64,000 bases of DNA. Origin: Flagellimonas sediminis (GTDB taxonomy: Bacteria > Bacteroidota > Bacteroidia > Flavobacteriales > Flavobacteriaceae). Where the stretch lies: the NCBI RefSeq assembly GCF_010500845.1, contig NZ_JAAAMI010000004.1:186001-250000 (forward strand). The letters run 5' to 3'. A program made the translations under genes and the position numbers. Shown piece after piece: positions 53,743 through 64,000 of the stretch (position 1 is the first letter of the stretch; every line of letters begins with the position of its first letter). The notes below the pieces were generated by a model, which saw only the letters and a list, made by a program, of their open reading frames with translations, was not told the DNA's origin and made no database searches.

Positions 53743-53921
53743 GTGTTTTAGTCCGTATTTTACACCTACAAAAAAAGGACAATGTATAGGTAAGACCAGG
53801 CTTTCACTTTTGGGAAATCAAAAAATAAAAAAAACACAACCTATTGTTTATCAAATATTTAAAAATTATGCATTTCTAACATTTTAGAGATGAAAATCGA
53901 TGGATGAAAATAAATAATAAC

Positions 53922-53929
53922 TACATTTG
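53922..53929 (+). promoter_or_regulatory. -7 element of the secreted hypothetical gene
   Basis: TACATTTG, an exact TAnnTTTG, 20 bases before the ATG at 53950. No -33 TTG at normal spacing. Confidence 0.45.
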
Positions 53930-53949
53930 TAATAAGATTTTTCCTACTT

Positions 53950-54408
53950 ATGAAAAAATTGCTATTTTCATCCATGCTACTAGCAAGTGCTTTCGCCGTT
54001 TTGGGAAGCATGAATGCTTTTCGTGCCATTGGTAAAATTGATGATTCAAAAAGCATCAACCAAAACATCTCAACAAATTATTCCGTGAAATACCAGGACT
54101 GCATTTCCCAAGAGGATTTTCCAAGGGATTTCAACTCGATGGCAAACCATCCCAGCAATAGTTGGGATTGGAGTACAATGAAGGTAGACGCCTCGCTTAA
54201 AAAGTATAGTAAGTCCATGGATTCCACTTTACAGAGCCTGAACTCCATTGATGCACATAATTTTATACATCAGGAATTCCTAAGGTCAAAATCCATGTTG
54301 GAGAATACCGATATATCCGATATTCGAAAATATTACCATTGTGAGATCATGCGAATGTGCTATGATAGTGATCGGTTCCTGAACCACAGTTCCCCCGTAC
54401 AACTATAA
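53950..54408 (+). CDS. Secreted hypothetical protein
   Basis: A 152-residue protein with a signal peptide (MKKLLFSSMLLASAFAVLGS, cleavage near NAFRA). The mature part is polar with three Cys and many Ser/Asp; no domain is recognised. A promoter element precedes it and a strong terminator follows the stop by five bases, so it is a single-gene transcript. Likely periplasmic or secreted. Confidence 0.7.
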   Translation: MKKLLFSSMLLASAFAVLGSMNAFRAIGKIDDSKSINQNISTNYSVKYQDCISQEDFPRDFNSMANHPSNSWDWSTMKVDASLKKYSKSMDSTLQSLNSIDAHNFIHQEFLRSKSMLENTDISDIRKYYHCEIMRMCYDSDRFLNHSSPVQL

Positions 54409-54413
54409 GCCAA

Positions 54414-54438
54414 AAAAGGGCGGTAATACCGCCCTTTT
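54414..54438. terminator. Bidirectional terminator between the hypothetical gene and gltA
   Basis: AAAAGGGCGGT (54414-54424) and ACCGCCCTTTT (54428-54438) form an 11-bp stem with an AAT loop, followed by CTTTT on the plus strand and by six T on the minus strand. It serves both converging genes. Confidence 0.88.
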
Positions 54439-54460
54439 CTTTTATGTGTCATCCCAAATC

Positions 54461-55744
54461 TTACCTTTTTTCCAAAGGCACAAAGGGTCTCAGGTTTTCG
54501 CCTATATAAATTTGACGTGGCCTTCCTATTGGTTCCTTTCTTAGGCGCATTTCCCTCCATTGGGCGATCCATCCTGGTAGGCGCCCAAGGGCAAACATTA
54601 CAGTGAACATTTCGGTAGGGATACCCAACGCCCTATAGATGATTCCAGAGTAGAAATCTACATTGGGGTATAATTTTCTATCTACAAAATATGGATCTTC
54701 CAAAGCTTCTTTTTCCAATCCTTTGGCAATGTCCAATATCGGATCATCTATACCCAAGTTGCCCAAAACGTCATCCGCGGCTTTCTTAATGATCTTAGCA
54801 CGAGGGTCAAAGTTCTTGTACACCCTGTGTCCAAAGCCCATCAATCTAAAAGGGTCATCCTTATCCTTGGCCTTCGCCATATATTTTTTGGTATCCCCTC
54901 CATCTGCTTCAATAGCTTCCAACATTTCCAAAACGGCTTGGTTGGCACCACCATGCAATGGCCCCCAAAGAGCGGAAATCCCTGCTGACAATGAAGCAAA
55001 TAAACCAGCATGTGAAGATCCCACAATACGTACCGTTGAAGTAGAACAGTTTTGTTCATGATCCGCATGAAGAATCAACAGTTTGTCCAAAGCATCGATG
55101 GCTATGGGGTCCTTTTTGTACTCTTGATTGGGTCTTTTGAACATCATTTTATGGATGTTTTCCACGTAACCCAAGGTGTCGTCCCCATAATCAAGCGGAA
55201 GTCCTTTCTTCTTACGCATGGTCCATGCCACCAATACCGGAAACTTGGCCAAAATACGTACAATGGAGTTGTACATGGCCTTCTCGGAAGACACATCTAC
55301 GGAACTGGGGTTAAATGCCACCAAGGCACTGGTAAGGGATGAGAGGACACCCATTGGGTGGGCCGCTTTTGGAAATCCATCCAAAATCTTCTTCATCTCC
55401 TCATCCACTTGGGACTCTTCTTTAATGTCGTGGTGAAATTTGGCCAGTTGCTCCTTATTTGGCAATTCGCCAAAAATCAAAAGATAAGCAACTTCCAAAA
55501 AATCGGCCTTTTCAGCTAGCTCTTCAATGGAATACCCACGGTACCTTAAAATTCCCTTTTCACCATCCAAAAAGGTGATGGCACTTTCGCAAGATCCTGT
55601 GTTCTTGTACCCGGGATCTATGGTCACCATTCCTGTTGTGGCCCTAAGGGTATTGATATCTATAGCCAATTCATCTTCCGTACCTTTAATTACAGGGAAT
55701 TCATACCGTTTTCCCTCATATTCGAGTATAGCTGTATCCGACAT
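54461..55744 (-). CDS. gltA: Citrate synthase
   Basis: A 427-residue type II citrate synthase joining oxaloacetate and acetyl-CoA. Catalytic histidines lie in LLILHADHEQNCSTSTVR (near 225) and in GPLHGGANQAVLEML (near 265); the catalytic Asp is in the PYFVDRKLYPNVDFYSG block (near 365), after GFGHRVYKNFDPRA. Full length. Ends at a bidirectional terminator. It feeds the TCA cycle and, with aceBA, the glyoxylate shunt. Confidence 0.97.
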   Translation of the reverse strand: MSDTAILEYEGKRYEFPVIKGTEDELAIDINTLRATTGMVTIDPGYKNTGSCESAITFLDGEKGILRYRGYSIEELAEKADFLEVAYLLIFGELPNKEQLAKFHHDIKEESQVDEEMKKILDGFPKAAHPMGVLSSLTSALVAFNPSSVDVSSEKAMYNSIVRILAKFPVLVAWTMRKKKGLPLDYGDDTLGYVENIHKMMFKRPNQEYKKDPIAIDALDKLLILHADHEQNCSTSTVRIVGSSHAGLFASLSAGISALWGPLHGGANQAVLEMLEAIEADGGDTKKYMAKAKDKDDPFRLMGFGHRVYKNFDPRAKIIKKAADDVLGNLGIDDPILDIAKGLEKEALEDPYFVDRKLYPNVDFYSGIIYRALGIPTEMFTVMFALGRLPGWIAQWREMRLRKEPIGRPRQIYIGENLRPFVPLEKR

Positions 55745-55865
55745 TTTATATTTTAATAGTTTAGTAAAAATAGAATGCGGAAATTACGAAAAAGCGCGAC
55801 CATTAACAATTTCCGACCGCTATTTGTGCTGTTGTTAACAATAAAATTTAATGGGTAAAACCTAG

Positions 55866-57404
55866 CTAGTCCAATTTGTACAAAAGCTCGTAATACTGGT
55901 CCACTGACTTTTGCCAAGTGAAGCGCATTTTCTTGGCAGAGGCTTGAATTTTCTTCCAGGTAGGCTTGTCATTGGCAAAAACATCCAAAGCCTCGTCAAA
56001 CACTTGGAGCATGTTCTCAATTTTCTCATCGTAGGTATTACCATCAAAACTAAAACCCGTCTTCATATGCTCCACGGTGTCCTTTAATCCGCCTGTGTGA
56101 TGCACCAAACATGGATTGCCGTTGCGCATGGCCAGCATTTGGCTAATTCCGCAGGGTTCAAACAGACTTGGCATAAAATATAAATCAGATTCCAAATACA
56201 TGGAGTCGATGAGTTTTTCGGATTGACCGTTCGTAAAGATGAAGTTTTTATACTGATAGCTCAGTTTCCGGAAAAGGTCCTCATATTCTGGCGCCCCGGT
56301 ACCTAACAACATGAAAATACCATCCACCTTTTCCAGCTTTTTAAGGATTTCCACAAATGCTTCGGGTGAACGCATGATGAAATAAAATTTCTGCTCGGTA
56401 AGTCGAGCCACACTTGAAGCGATAAACTTGGGCCTATCTTCCACATAATCCATGATCTTTTCACCGGTATGGGCCAAAAAATCGGCCTTGTATTTTTTGT
56501 CTTCCTGTTGCAACCACCCAAACAGTGCCTTTACCGTATTTCGGTAGATGTTTCCTTTTTTCTCCTTATTGATGTTTTTATAATTGCACCCATTCAAGAT
56601 TCCAAAGAGCCTTCCTTCCGCATCGGCCTGCTGCAAATCCTTTTCCAATCCCTCTCCCCCTATGAATTCAGGTGGCGAACTGGGCAGTAGTACATCTTCT
56701 TTATAGGAAGGTGAAACCGTGTGCACCGCATCCGCAAAACGGATACCCACCGCCATCAGGTTGATACAATCCTGATACCTGTAATCCATCAATCGCTGAT
56801 AATCCAACGGCACGCTGGGGAACCAGTTCTTTACAGACGAATAATTGCCATTGAAGGGACGGATACCCTGTATGGCCAGATTATGGATGCTGTACACAAA
56901 CCTTATATCCTTTAGGTTGGTATACTCTTGATGGTATTGTCTCAAAAACAACAATAGACTGGTATGCCAATCGTGCAGGTGAACCACATCCAAATCCCCA
57001 AATGCCCCTTTTTTGATGGCTTCCGCCACGCCTGTACAAAAAATGAAGTATTTAATGGCATCTGTATAGAAGGGTTCCTCAGGGTCGTTGTGGTAAATAT
57101 GGGCAATATCCCCTGCTTCAATTTCAGGGTGGTGCAGCACATAATGGAAGATGTTAGGGAATTCTTTCTTGGGTTTTACTTCGAACAATTCTGCGGTGTA
57201 ATTCAATCCCCTCAATGAAAAATTCAATGTTGCCTTCGGCAATCCCCCATGATGCAATCTTGAGTAGGCCGGCACAATAACGTGTACCTTATCCCCACGC
57301 TCAGAAATTTGTCTGGGCACATCGCGAACCACGTCACCCATACCTCCAGCTTTACAATTGGCAAGGGCATCATTTTCTGCGGATACAAAAAGGAAATTGT
57401 TCAT
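55866..57404 (-). CDS. Glycogen/starch synthase-like glycosyltransferase (GT5)
   Basis: A 512-residue GT5 enzyme. The ADP-glucose-binding loop is KAGGMGDVVRDVPRQI (near 18-33), in place of the common KTGGL form. Other blocks: DVVHLHDWHTSLLL (near 141), YSIHNLAIQGI, ILNGCNYKNINKEK (near 270), SVARLTEQK, LFEPCGISQMLAMRNGNPCLVHHTGGLKDTV in parts (near 415-445, with the catalytic Glu). Likely adds glucose to an alpha-1,4-glucan; no other glycogen genes are in the window. Transcribed alone between eno and gltA. Confidence 0.88.
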   Translation of the reverse strand: MNNFLFVSAENDALANCKAGGMGDVVRDVPRQISERGDKVHVIVPAYSRLHHGGLPKATLNFSLRGLNYTAELFEVKPKKEFPNIFHYVLHHPEIEAGDIAHIYHNDPEEPFYTDAIKYFIFCTGVAEAIKKGAFGDLDVVHLHDWHTSLLLFLRQYHQEYTNLKDIRFVYSIHNLAIQGIRPFNGNYSSVKNWFPSVPLDYQRLMDYRYQDCINLMAVGIRFADAVHTVSPSYKEDVLLPSSPPEFIGGEGLEKDLQQADAEGRLFGILNGCNYKNINKEKKGNIYRNTVKALFGWLQQEDKKYKADFLAHTGEKIMDYVEDRPKFIASSVARLTEQKFYFIMRSPEAFVEILKKLEKVDGIFMLLGTGAPEYEDLFRKLSYQYKNFIFTNGQSEKLIDSMYLESDLYFMPSLFEPCGISQMLAMRNGNPCLVHHTGGLKDTVEHMKTGFSFDGNTYDEKIENMLQVFDEALDVFANDKPTWKKIQASAKKMRFTWQKSVDQYYELLYKLD

Positions 57405-57470
57405 ATGGGAAATTTTGAAGGTTTATTCTGTTGAATATTCAATTTAGACAAAGTTTATTACTGTAGCAAA

Positions 57471-57502
57471 AAAAAACCTTTCCCAAATGGGAAAGGTTTT
57501 TT
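57471..57502 (-). terminator. Terminator of eno
   Basis: AAAAAACCTTTCCC (57471-57484) and GGGAAAGGTTTTTT (57489-57502) form a perfect 14-bp stem with loop AAAT, with further T on the minus strand. It lies 22 bases past the enolase stop. Confidence 0.88.
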
Positions 57503-57524
57503 GTAAACCAATAAATCATTATGA

Positions 57525-58820
<1,296 letters not shown>

Positions 58821-58936
58821 TTATTCAATATTTATAGTTGTGATTATTTAGGTAAAGATACAAAAGCAGTGCCTTTTAACTTTAACATATTGCACACAAA
58901 ACGTACATAAATGCTTAAAAATAAAACTATAACGTT

Positions 58937-60049
58937 TTAGTTTTTTGCTGTTTTGATGGCATCGAAGAACTGGTCGAAAAGGTAATCGGCATCATGCGGT
59001 CCAGGACTTGCCTCTGGGTGGTATTGTACCGAAAATACATCTTTGTTCTTCATTCGTATGCCGGCTACGGTCTGGTCGTTCAAATGCACATGGGTGATCT
59101 CCAACTCTGGATGTGCCTCGGTTTCTTCCCTGTTCACGGCAAAACCATGGTTCTGGGAAGTAATCTCTCCTTTGCCTGTCATCAAATTAAGGATGGGATG
59201 GTTGATTCCCCTGTGACCGTTATGCATTTTATAGGTGGACACGCCATTGGCCAAGGCCAGTACCTGGTGTCCCAAACAAATTCCAAAAACGGGTTTGTCG
59301 GATTCGATCATTTTCTTAGTAGCTGCAATGGCATCGGTCAGAGGTTCTGGATCCCCGGGCCCGTTGGAAATGAAATATCCATCAGGGTTCCATGATTTCA
59401 TTTCTGAAAACGGCGTATTGTATGGGTACACTTTTATGTAGGCTCCCCTTTTGGCCAGGTTGCGCAAAATGTTCTTTTTGATTCCGATATCCAAGGCCGA
59501 AATCTTGTACCGGGCATCTTCATCACCATAATAATAAGGCTCCTTGGCAGACACCTTTGATGAAAGTTCCAAGCCTTCCATGCTAGGAACCTGCTTCAAC
59601 TCTTCTTTTAACATATCGATCTCGTCCACACGTGTAGAGATCAAGGCATTCATGGCACCGTTGTCCCGAATGTAACTTACCAATGCTCGGGTATCCACAT
59701 CGGAAATGGCAAATAAGTTGCTTTTGTTCAAGAAATCCAACAGGCTCGAATCGGCATTGGGCCTGGAGTATTCATAACTGAAATTTTTGCAGATCAGCCC
59801 TGCTATTTTAACGGAATCGGATTCCACTTCATCTTCATTGGTACCGTAATTACCGATATGGGCATTGGTGGTCACCATGAGTTGACCGTAATAGGATGGG
59901 TCGGTAAAAATTTCCTGATACCCTGTCATCCCTGTGTTGAAACATACTTCCCCAACAGCGGTACCTTCTTTTCCGCCGACAGCTTTACCATAGAAAATGG
60001 TTCCGTCGGCCAACAAAATCAATGCTCTTTTCTTTGTGTGATACTTCAT
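58937..60049 (-). CDS. carA: Carbamoyl-phosphate synthase small subunit
   Basis: A 370-residue glutamine amidotransferase subunit supplying ammonia for carbamoyl phosphate in arginine and pyrimidine synthesis. The nucleophile elbow PVFGICLGHQVLALA (near 257) and the late HPEASPGPHDADYLFDQF (catalytic His/Glu near 344) are intact, as is GEVCFNTGMTGYQEIFTDPSY near the start. The large subunit is not in the window. Confidence 0.97.
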   Translation of the reverse strand: MKYHTKKRALILLADGTIFYGKAVGGKEGTAVGEVCFNTGMTGYQEIFTDPSYYGQLMVTTNAHIGNYGTNEDEVESDSVKIAGLICKNFSYEYSRPNADSSLLDFLNKSNLFAISDVDTRALVSYIRDNGAMNALISTRVDEIDMLKEELKQVPSMEGLELSSKVSAKEPYYYGDEDARYKISALDIGIKKNILRNLAKRGAYIKVYPYNTPFSEMKSWNPDGYFISNGPGDPEPLTDAIAATKKMIESDKPVFGICLGHQVLALANGVSTYKMHNGHRGINHPILNLMTGKGEITSQNHGFAVNREETEAHPELEITHVHLNDQTVAGIRMKNKDVFSVQYHPEASPGPHDADYLFDQFFDAIKTAKN

Positions 60050-60088
60050 GTCGTGTTCTAAAATTTCAGTTATGGCAAAAAAACATAA

Positions 60089-60118
60089 AAAAAGGATAAG
60101 TTCTCACTTATCCTTTTT
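60089..60118 (-). terminator. Terminator after rplQ
   Basis: AAAAAGGATAAG (60089-60100) and CTTATCCTTTTT (60107-60118) pair (the innermost T-A pair extends the stem), with a short TCTC loop and more T on the minus strand. It closes the ribosomal operon 30 bases past rplQ, just before carA. Confidence 0.85.
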
Positions 60119-60148
60119 CCACTAATGCAATAGTTAATAACATTATTT

Positions 60149-60676
60149 TTATTCTTCAGAATCATCAGTTTTGGTTTCTGTTGCTTCTGGAGCCGCAGGG
60201 GCTGCTGCAGGTGCCGGAGCCTCCGCTTTTTTTGCACCTCCGCTTCTTCTGCTTCTTCTTGTAGATTTTTTCTTGGTCTCACCGGCGTTGTACAACTCGT
60301 TGAAATCGACCAATTCGATCATGGCCATATCCGCGTTGTCACCCAAACGGTTACCCAATTTAATGATTCTTGTATATCCACCCGGTCTGTCACCTACTTT
60401 TTCAGCAACGGTGCTGAACAATTCGGTGATGGCATGTTTGTTTCTCAAGCTGCTGAAAACAATCCTTCTATTGTGCATGCCTTTTTCGGCTGTCTGGTTG
60501 TTCTCTGTCTTTGCCTTGGTTATCAAAGGCTCAACATACTGTTTTAAAGCTTTGGCCTTGGCGACAGTGGTGTTGATTCTTTTGTGCTCGATCAAGGAAC
60601 AAGCCATATTGGCCAACATGGCCTTTCTGTGGGCCGATGTTCTTCCTAGGTGGTTGATTTTTTTACCGTGTCTCAT
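60149..60676 (-). CDS. rplQ: 50S ribosomal protein L17
   Basis: A 175-residue L17. The core is standard: [20 protein letters not shown] in parts, [49 protein letters not shown]. It carries a ~45-residue tail beyond the usual end: first basic ([16 protein letters not shown]), then Ala/Pro-rich, then acidic (TDDSEE). Such tails are common in this phylum. Last gene of the rpoA operon. Confidence 0.97.
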   Translation of the reverse strand: MRHGKKINHLGRTSAHRKAMLANMACSLIEHKRINTTVAKAKALKQYVEPLITKAKTENNQTAEKGMHNRRIVFSSLRNKHAITELFSTVAEKVGDRPGGYTRIIKLGNRLGDNADMAMIELVDFNELYNAGETKKKSTRRSRRSGGAKKAEAPAPAAAPAAPEATETKTDDSEE

Positions 60677-60733
60677 TTTTACAGTTTATCATCTTGCTGC
60701 CAAATCCCAAAAGGGAGAGCAAAATATGATTAA

Positions 60734-61726
60734 TTAATCTTTATCTAATTTGTATTTGCTCAAATCCATTCCAAATTGGAGACCTTTGTTGATGACCAAC
60801 TCCTCCAATTCTGTCAAGGATTTTTTACCGAAGTTCCTGAACTTCATCAAATCGTTCTTGTTGAAAGAAACCAAATCTCCCAAGGTATCCACCTCGGCGG
60901 CTTTCAAACAGTTCAATGCCCTTACAGACAAGTCCATGTCTACCAATTTGGTCTTTAACAGCTGACGCATGTGCAAAGATTCCTCATCGTAGGTTTCGGT
61001 CTGTGCAATTTCGTCAGCCTCCAAAGTGATGCGCTCATCAGAGAACAACATAAAGTGGTGGATCAGAACTTTTGCAGCTTCAGTCAACGCATCTTTAGGG
61101 TGGATGGAACCATCGGTGATGATCTCAAAAACCAATTTTTCGTAATCGGTCTTTTGCTCAACCCTGTAGTTCTCGATGCTGTACTTTACGTTCTTGACCG
61201 GAGTGTAAACAGAATCCACTGCAATGCTACCAAGCGGTGCGTTGGATTTTTTGTTCTCCTCGGCAGGAACGTATCCACGTCCTTTTTCTATAACGATCTC
61301 CAAGTTGATGCTCACTTTTGGATCCATGTTGCAGATTACCAAATCGGGATTAAGGACTTGGTATCCTGAAATGAACTTTTGGAAATCTCCAGCGGTCATC
61401 TGTTCCTTTCCGTTTACTGAAATGGAAACGGTCTCGCTTTCAACATCATCAATTTGTCTTTTAAACCTAACTTGTTTTAGGTTCAGTATGATCTCAGTTA
61501 CGTCTTCAACAACGCCTGGGATAACAGAAAACTCATGTTCAACTCCATCTATGCGCACAGAAGTGATGGCGAAACCTTCCAAAGAGGAAAGCAATACCCT
61601 TCTCAGCGCATTCCCAACTGTTAATCCGTAGCCAGGTTCCAAAGGGCGAAATTCAAATTTCCCTTCGAAATCTGTTGAATCTATCATTATAACTTTATCG
61701 GGCTTCTGAAAATTAAGTAATGCCAT
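60734..61726 (-). CDS. rpoA: RNA polymerase alpha subunit
   Basis: A 330-residue alpha subunit. The N-terminal assembly domain has [20 protein letters not shown] and [22 protein letters not shown] in parts; the C-terminal domain has [22 protein letters not shown] and [20 protein letters not shown] helix-hairpin-helix segments used for promoter UP contacts. It lies between rpsD and rplQ in the usual order. Confidence 0.98.
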   Translation of the reverse strand: MALLNFQKPDKVIMIDSTDFEGKFEFRPLEPGYGLTVGNALRRVLLSSLEGFAITSVRIDGVEHEFSVIPGVVEDVTEIILNLKQVRFKRQIDDVESETVSISVNGKEQMTAGDFQKFISGYQVLNPDLVICNMDPKVSINLEIVIEKGRGYVPAEENKKSNAPLGSIAVDSVYTPVKNVKYSIENYRVEQKTDYEKLVFEIITDGSIHPKDALTEAAKVLIHHFMLFSDERITLEADEIAQTETYDEESLHMRQLLKTKLVDMDLSVRALNCLKAAEVDTLGDLVSFNKNDLMKFRNFGKKSLTELEELVINKGLQFGMDLSKYKLDKD

Positions 61727-61747
61727 AATTGGATTAATGTTGAATTC

Positions 61748-62353
61748 TTATTTAGAGTATAATTCGACGATCAGTTGCTCCTTGATGTTCTCTGGAATCT
61801 GAAGTCTTTCTGGAACGGACACGTAGGTGCCTTCTTTTTTCTCAGAGTTCCAAGTGATCCATTCATAAACGGAACTATTCGCCGACAATGAATCTTCAAT
61901 GGCCTGAACGGATTTTGATTTCTCCCTAACACCAACTACGTCGCCAGCTCTCAATTTGTAGGAAGGAATGTTCACTACCTCACCGTTAACGGTGATATGA
62001 CGGTGTGAAACCAATTGGCGTGCACCTCTTCTTGAGGGAGAGATTCCCATTCTGTACACCACGTTGTCCAAACGGGATTCGCACAATTGAAGTAGGATCT
62101 CACCGGTTACACCTTCTTTTCTTTTGGCCTCTTCGAACAGGTTACGGAATTGTCTTTCCAAAATACCATACGTGTATTTTGCTTTTTGCTTTTCCATCAA
62201 CTGGACAGCATATTCCGATTTTTTTCCACGACGCTTGTTGGCACCGTGTTGCCCTGGAGGGTAATTTTTCTTCTCAAAAGACTTGTCGTCCCCGAAAATT
62301 GCTTCGCCGAACTTTCTGGCGACTTTTGTTTTTGGTCCTGTGTATCTTGCCAT
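61748..62353 (-). CDS. rpsD: 30S ribosomal protein S4
   Basis: A 201-residue S4. [20 protein letters not shown] opens it; the S4 RNA-binding domain is [34 protein letters not shown] in parts (near 88-120). It lacks the Cys-rich N-terminal zinc motif seen in some bacteria. It binds 16S rRNA early in assembly and, in many bacteria, represses its own operon. Confidence 0.98.
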   Translation of the reverse strand: MARYTGPKTKVARKFGEAIFGDDKSFEKKNYPPGQHGANKRRGKKSEYAVQLMEKQKAKYTYGILERQFRNLFEEAKRKEGVTGEILLQLCESRLDNVVYRMGISPSRRGARQLVSHRHITVNGEVVNIPSYKLRAGDVVGVREKSKSVQAIEDSLSANSSVYEWITWNSEKKEGTYVSVPERLQIPENIKEQLIVELYSK

Positions 62354-62456
62354 CTTCTTAAAATTGGAATGCGCGATTATGAATTAAGGCTAATCCTTCG
62401 ATAATCTAAACTGCGCCTTCTGGTGAAGACCCTTATCGGGCCATTATTAAAATTGA

Positions 62457-62849
62457 TTAAACTCTTCTTCTTTTTGGAGGTCTACAACCATTGTGTGGTA
62501 GTGGGGTAACGTCAACAATCTCGGTAACCTCGATTCCTGCGTTGTGGATGGAACGGATAGCCGATTCCCTACCGTTACCTGGTCCTTTTACATAAACCTT
62601 CACTTTTCTCAACCCTGCTTCGTGAGCTACTTTGGAACAATCCTCGGCTGCTACCTGGGCAGCATATGGGGTGTTCTTCTTAGATCCACGGAATCCCATT
62701 TTACCTGCAGAGGACCAAGCGATCACATCACCCTTTTTATTGGTAAGGGAAATGATGATATTGTTGAAGGAAGCCACTACGTGCGCCTCTCCTGTAGATT
62801 CTACGATTACTTTGCGCTTTTTAGCGACTTTGGTATTTGTCTTTGCCAT
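62457..62849 (-). CDS. rpsK: 30S ribosomal protein S11
   Basis: A 130-residue S11 with the family core: [65 protein letters not shown] in parts and the end [16 protein letters not shown]. It forms part of the 30S platform. It lies in the operon after rpsM, with a 99-base gap. Confidence 0.98.
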   Translation of the reverse strand: MAKTNTKVAKKRKVIVESTGEAHVVASFNNIIISLTNKKGDVIAWSSAGKMGFRGSKKNTPYAAQVAAEDCSKVAHEAGLRKVKVYVKGPGNGRESAIRSIHNAGIEVTEIVDVTPLPHNGCRPPKRRRV

Positions 62850-62948
62850 ATTTTTTAGTTTCTAGTGTTAGTTCTTAGTTATTGGAATCCTAGACTTTTA
62901 CATTTCAAACAGATTCTTCTAACTCTAAAGACTAATGACTATGTTTTA

Positions 62949-63323
62949 TTATTTAGTTGCTTTTTTCTTGTTAGCAACAGTTTTTCTCTTTCCTTTTCTG
63001 GTCCTAGAGTTGTTCTTTGTACGTTGACCCCTTAGTGGCAAACCAGCTCTGTGACGGATTCCACGGTAACAACCGATATCCATCAAACGCTTGATGTTCA
63101 TTTGGGTCTCGGAGCGAAGCTCACCTTCGATAGTGAAAGCGGAAACTGCATCCCTAATTCTACCGATCTCGTCATCGGTCCAATCTGAAACCTTGGTATC
63201 CTCGCTTACCTGGGCTGTCTTCAAAATCTCTTGCGCCCTGCTCTTGCCCACACCGAAAATGTAGGTAAGCGATATAACGCCACGCTTTTGTTTAGGTATA
63301 TCTACACCTGCAATTCTTGCCAT
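62949..63323 (-). CDS. rpsM: 30S ribosomal protein S13
   Basis: A 124-residue S13: [32 protein letters not shown], and the C-terminal [20 protein letters not shown] followed by a Lys-rich tail. It contacts tRNA and the large subunit at the head of the 30S. Follows rpmJ by two bases. Confidence 0.98.
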   Translation of the reverse strand: MARIAGVDIPKQKRGVISLTYIFGVGKSRAQEILKTAQVSEDTKVSDWTDDEIGRIRDAVSAFTIEGELRSETQMNIKRLMDIGCYRGIRHRAGLPLRGQRTKNNSRTRKGKRKTVANKKKATK

Positions 63324-63325
63324 AA

Positions 63326-63442
63326 TTACCCTTGTCTTTGTTTAAATCTAGGATTCTTTTTATTGATTACGTACAATCTGCCTTTTCTGCGAACAATCTT
63401 GCAGTCGGCACTTCTCTTCTTTATTGATGCTCTTACCTTCAT
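63326..63442 (-). CDS. rpmJ: 50S ribosomal protein L36
   Basis: A 38-residue protein read from the gap between infA and rpsM: it begins [20 protein letters not shown] and ends NPRFKQRQG. Position, length and ends match bacterial L36. Only Cys14 of the usual zinc ligand set (Cys11, Cys14, Cys27, His33 in E. coli) is kept; the others are Ser10-Arg-type, Asn and Phe/Lys, so this is a zinc-free form. Starts five bases after infA. Confidence 0.95.
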   Translation of the reverse strand: MKVRASIKKRSADCKIVRRKGRLYVINKKNPRFKQRQG

Positions 63443-63447
63443 TGTAA

Positions 63448-63663
63448 CTAGTATCTATAAGTAATTCTTGCTTTTGTTAAATCGTATGGGCTCATTTCCA
63501 ACTTTACTTTGTCCCCTGGGAGTAATTTGATGTAGTGCATCCTCATTTTTCCCGAGATGTGCGCCGTAACAACATGCCCATTTTCCAATTCTACCCTGAA
63601 CATTGCATTAGACAATGCTTCAATAATAGTCCCGTCTTGTTCTATTGCCGACTGCTTTGCCAT
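63448..63663 (-). CDS. infA: Translation initiation factor IF-1
   Basis: A 71-residue OB-fold protein: [40 protein letters not shown], the [20 protein letters not shown] end. It binds the 30S A site during initiation. Three bases after secY, in the standard secY-infA-rpmJ-rpsM order. Confidence 0.98.
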   Translation of the reverse strand: MAKQSAIEQDGTIIEALSNAMFRVELENGHVVTAHISGKMRMHYIKLLPGDKVKLEMSPYDLTKARITYRY

Positions 63664-63666
63664 AAA

Positions 63667-64000
63667 CTATGCTACTTTTCTGTTTTTGCCGGTTTTCATC
63701 AAGCCGTCATAATGCCTGTTCAACAAATAAGAATTCACTTGCTGTACAGTATCTATTGCAACACCTACCATAATCAATAGGGAAGTTCCTCCATAAAACA
63801 AGGCCCAACTTGATTGAACATCCATCAACTTTACCACAATGGCAGGCAAAACCGCCAAAAGGGCCAAGAAAATGGAACCTGGCAAGGTAATCAAGGACAT
63901 GATATGATCCAAGAAGTCCCCAGTTTCTTTACCTGGACGAACACCTGGGATGAAACCACCACTTCTCTTCAGATCATCGGCCATTTTATTGGTAGGCACT
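63667..64000 (-). CDS. secY: Preprotein translocase subunit SecY, C-terminal part
   Basis: The last ~110 residues of SecY; the 5' part lies right of the window. MADDLKRSGGFIPGVRPGKE is the conserved cytoplasmic loop before helix 9, followed by two membrane segments (ITLPGSIFLALLAVLPAIVV and LFYGGTSLLIMVGVAIDTV) and the tail YDGLMKTGKNRKVA. Pore of the general secretion channel. Upstream of infA. Confidence 0.95.
   Translation of the reverse strand, partial: VPTNKMADDLKRSGGFIPGVRPGKETGDFLDHIMSLITLPGSIFLALLAVLPAIVVKLMDVQSSWALFYGGTSLLIMVGVAIDTVQQVNSYLLNRHYDGLMKTGKNRKVA

Noticed and set aside
53661..53949. Small RNA or tRNA gene in the 289-base gap
   Set aside because: Only two -7 elements and A+T-rich sequence were seen; no cloverleaf or hairpin-terminator unit.

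Overview
The window looks like a chromosome segment of a marine-type flavobacterium (Bacteroidota, Flavobacteriaceae, close to Muricauda/Flagellimonas by overall gene content; the genus is an inference). The evidence is a SusC/SusD pair, an ECF sigma/FecR/TonB-receptor set, a type B type-9-secretion sorting domain, many short-signal lipoproteins, Bacteroidota-type promoters (TAnnTTTG at -7) and the order secY-infA-rpmJ-rpsM-rpsK-rpsD-rpoA-rplQ-carA-eno at the right end. No rRNA, tRNA, CRISPR array, transposase or phage gene was seen.

1-9.3 kb: trans-4-hydroxy-L-proline catabolism on the minus strand (DapA-family deaminase, 2,5-dioxovalerate dehydrogenase, hydroxyproline epimerase cut by the window edge), a divergent AraC regulator, and a SusCD importer. 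Both leader regions carry the same 13-14 bp box, which suggests one regulon joining uptake to breakdown, perhaps of collagen-type peptides.

9.6-24 kb: a DnaQ-exonuclease/GIY-YIG fusion with no normal start codon; the glyoxylate shunt aceB-aceA with a divergent RamB/ScfR-like regulator and two palindromes in the shared promoter region; a mutarotase-like protein with an exported M20 peptidase; a LolE-like permease and a NamZ-like lipoprotein whose start codons face each other 3 bp apart; then sterol desaturase-like, YkgJ, methyltransferase, metalloprotease and QueE genes, several with a -7 element only 4-6 bases from the ATG.

24-35 kb: a T9SS-secreted lectin-like protein, an exported RidA, a HerA-like ATPase (DUF853 type) with a lipoprotein, an HxlR regulator divergent from an alpha/beta hydrolase with a dyad at the start codon, a VOC protein, folD, a GrpB-like protein and ffh.

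35-42 kb: two lipocalin-like lipoproteins (one with three tandem modules and an acidic repeat region) divergent from an ECF sigma factor, FecR and a TonB receptor with an STN domain. No SusD is present, so the lipoproteins are candidates for the receptor's surface partner.

42-54 kb: an MtfA-like peptidase, argS, a VOC/unknown/SDR operon, a carboxypeptidase-regulatory-like protein, an A+T-rich membrane-anchored HerA-like ATPase beside a 600 bp intergenic region of duplicated palindromic repeats, a Pr6Pr membrane gene flanked by inverted 15-mers, and a pair of amidinotransferase-fold hydrolases (CtlX-like and arginine-deiminase-like).

54-64 kb: housekeeping genes: gltA, a glycogen-synthase-like gene, eno, carA, and the rplQ-rpoA-rpsD-rpsK-rpsM-rpmJ-infA-secY block, with clear hairpin terminators after gltA, eno and rplQ.
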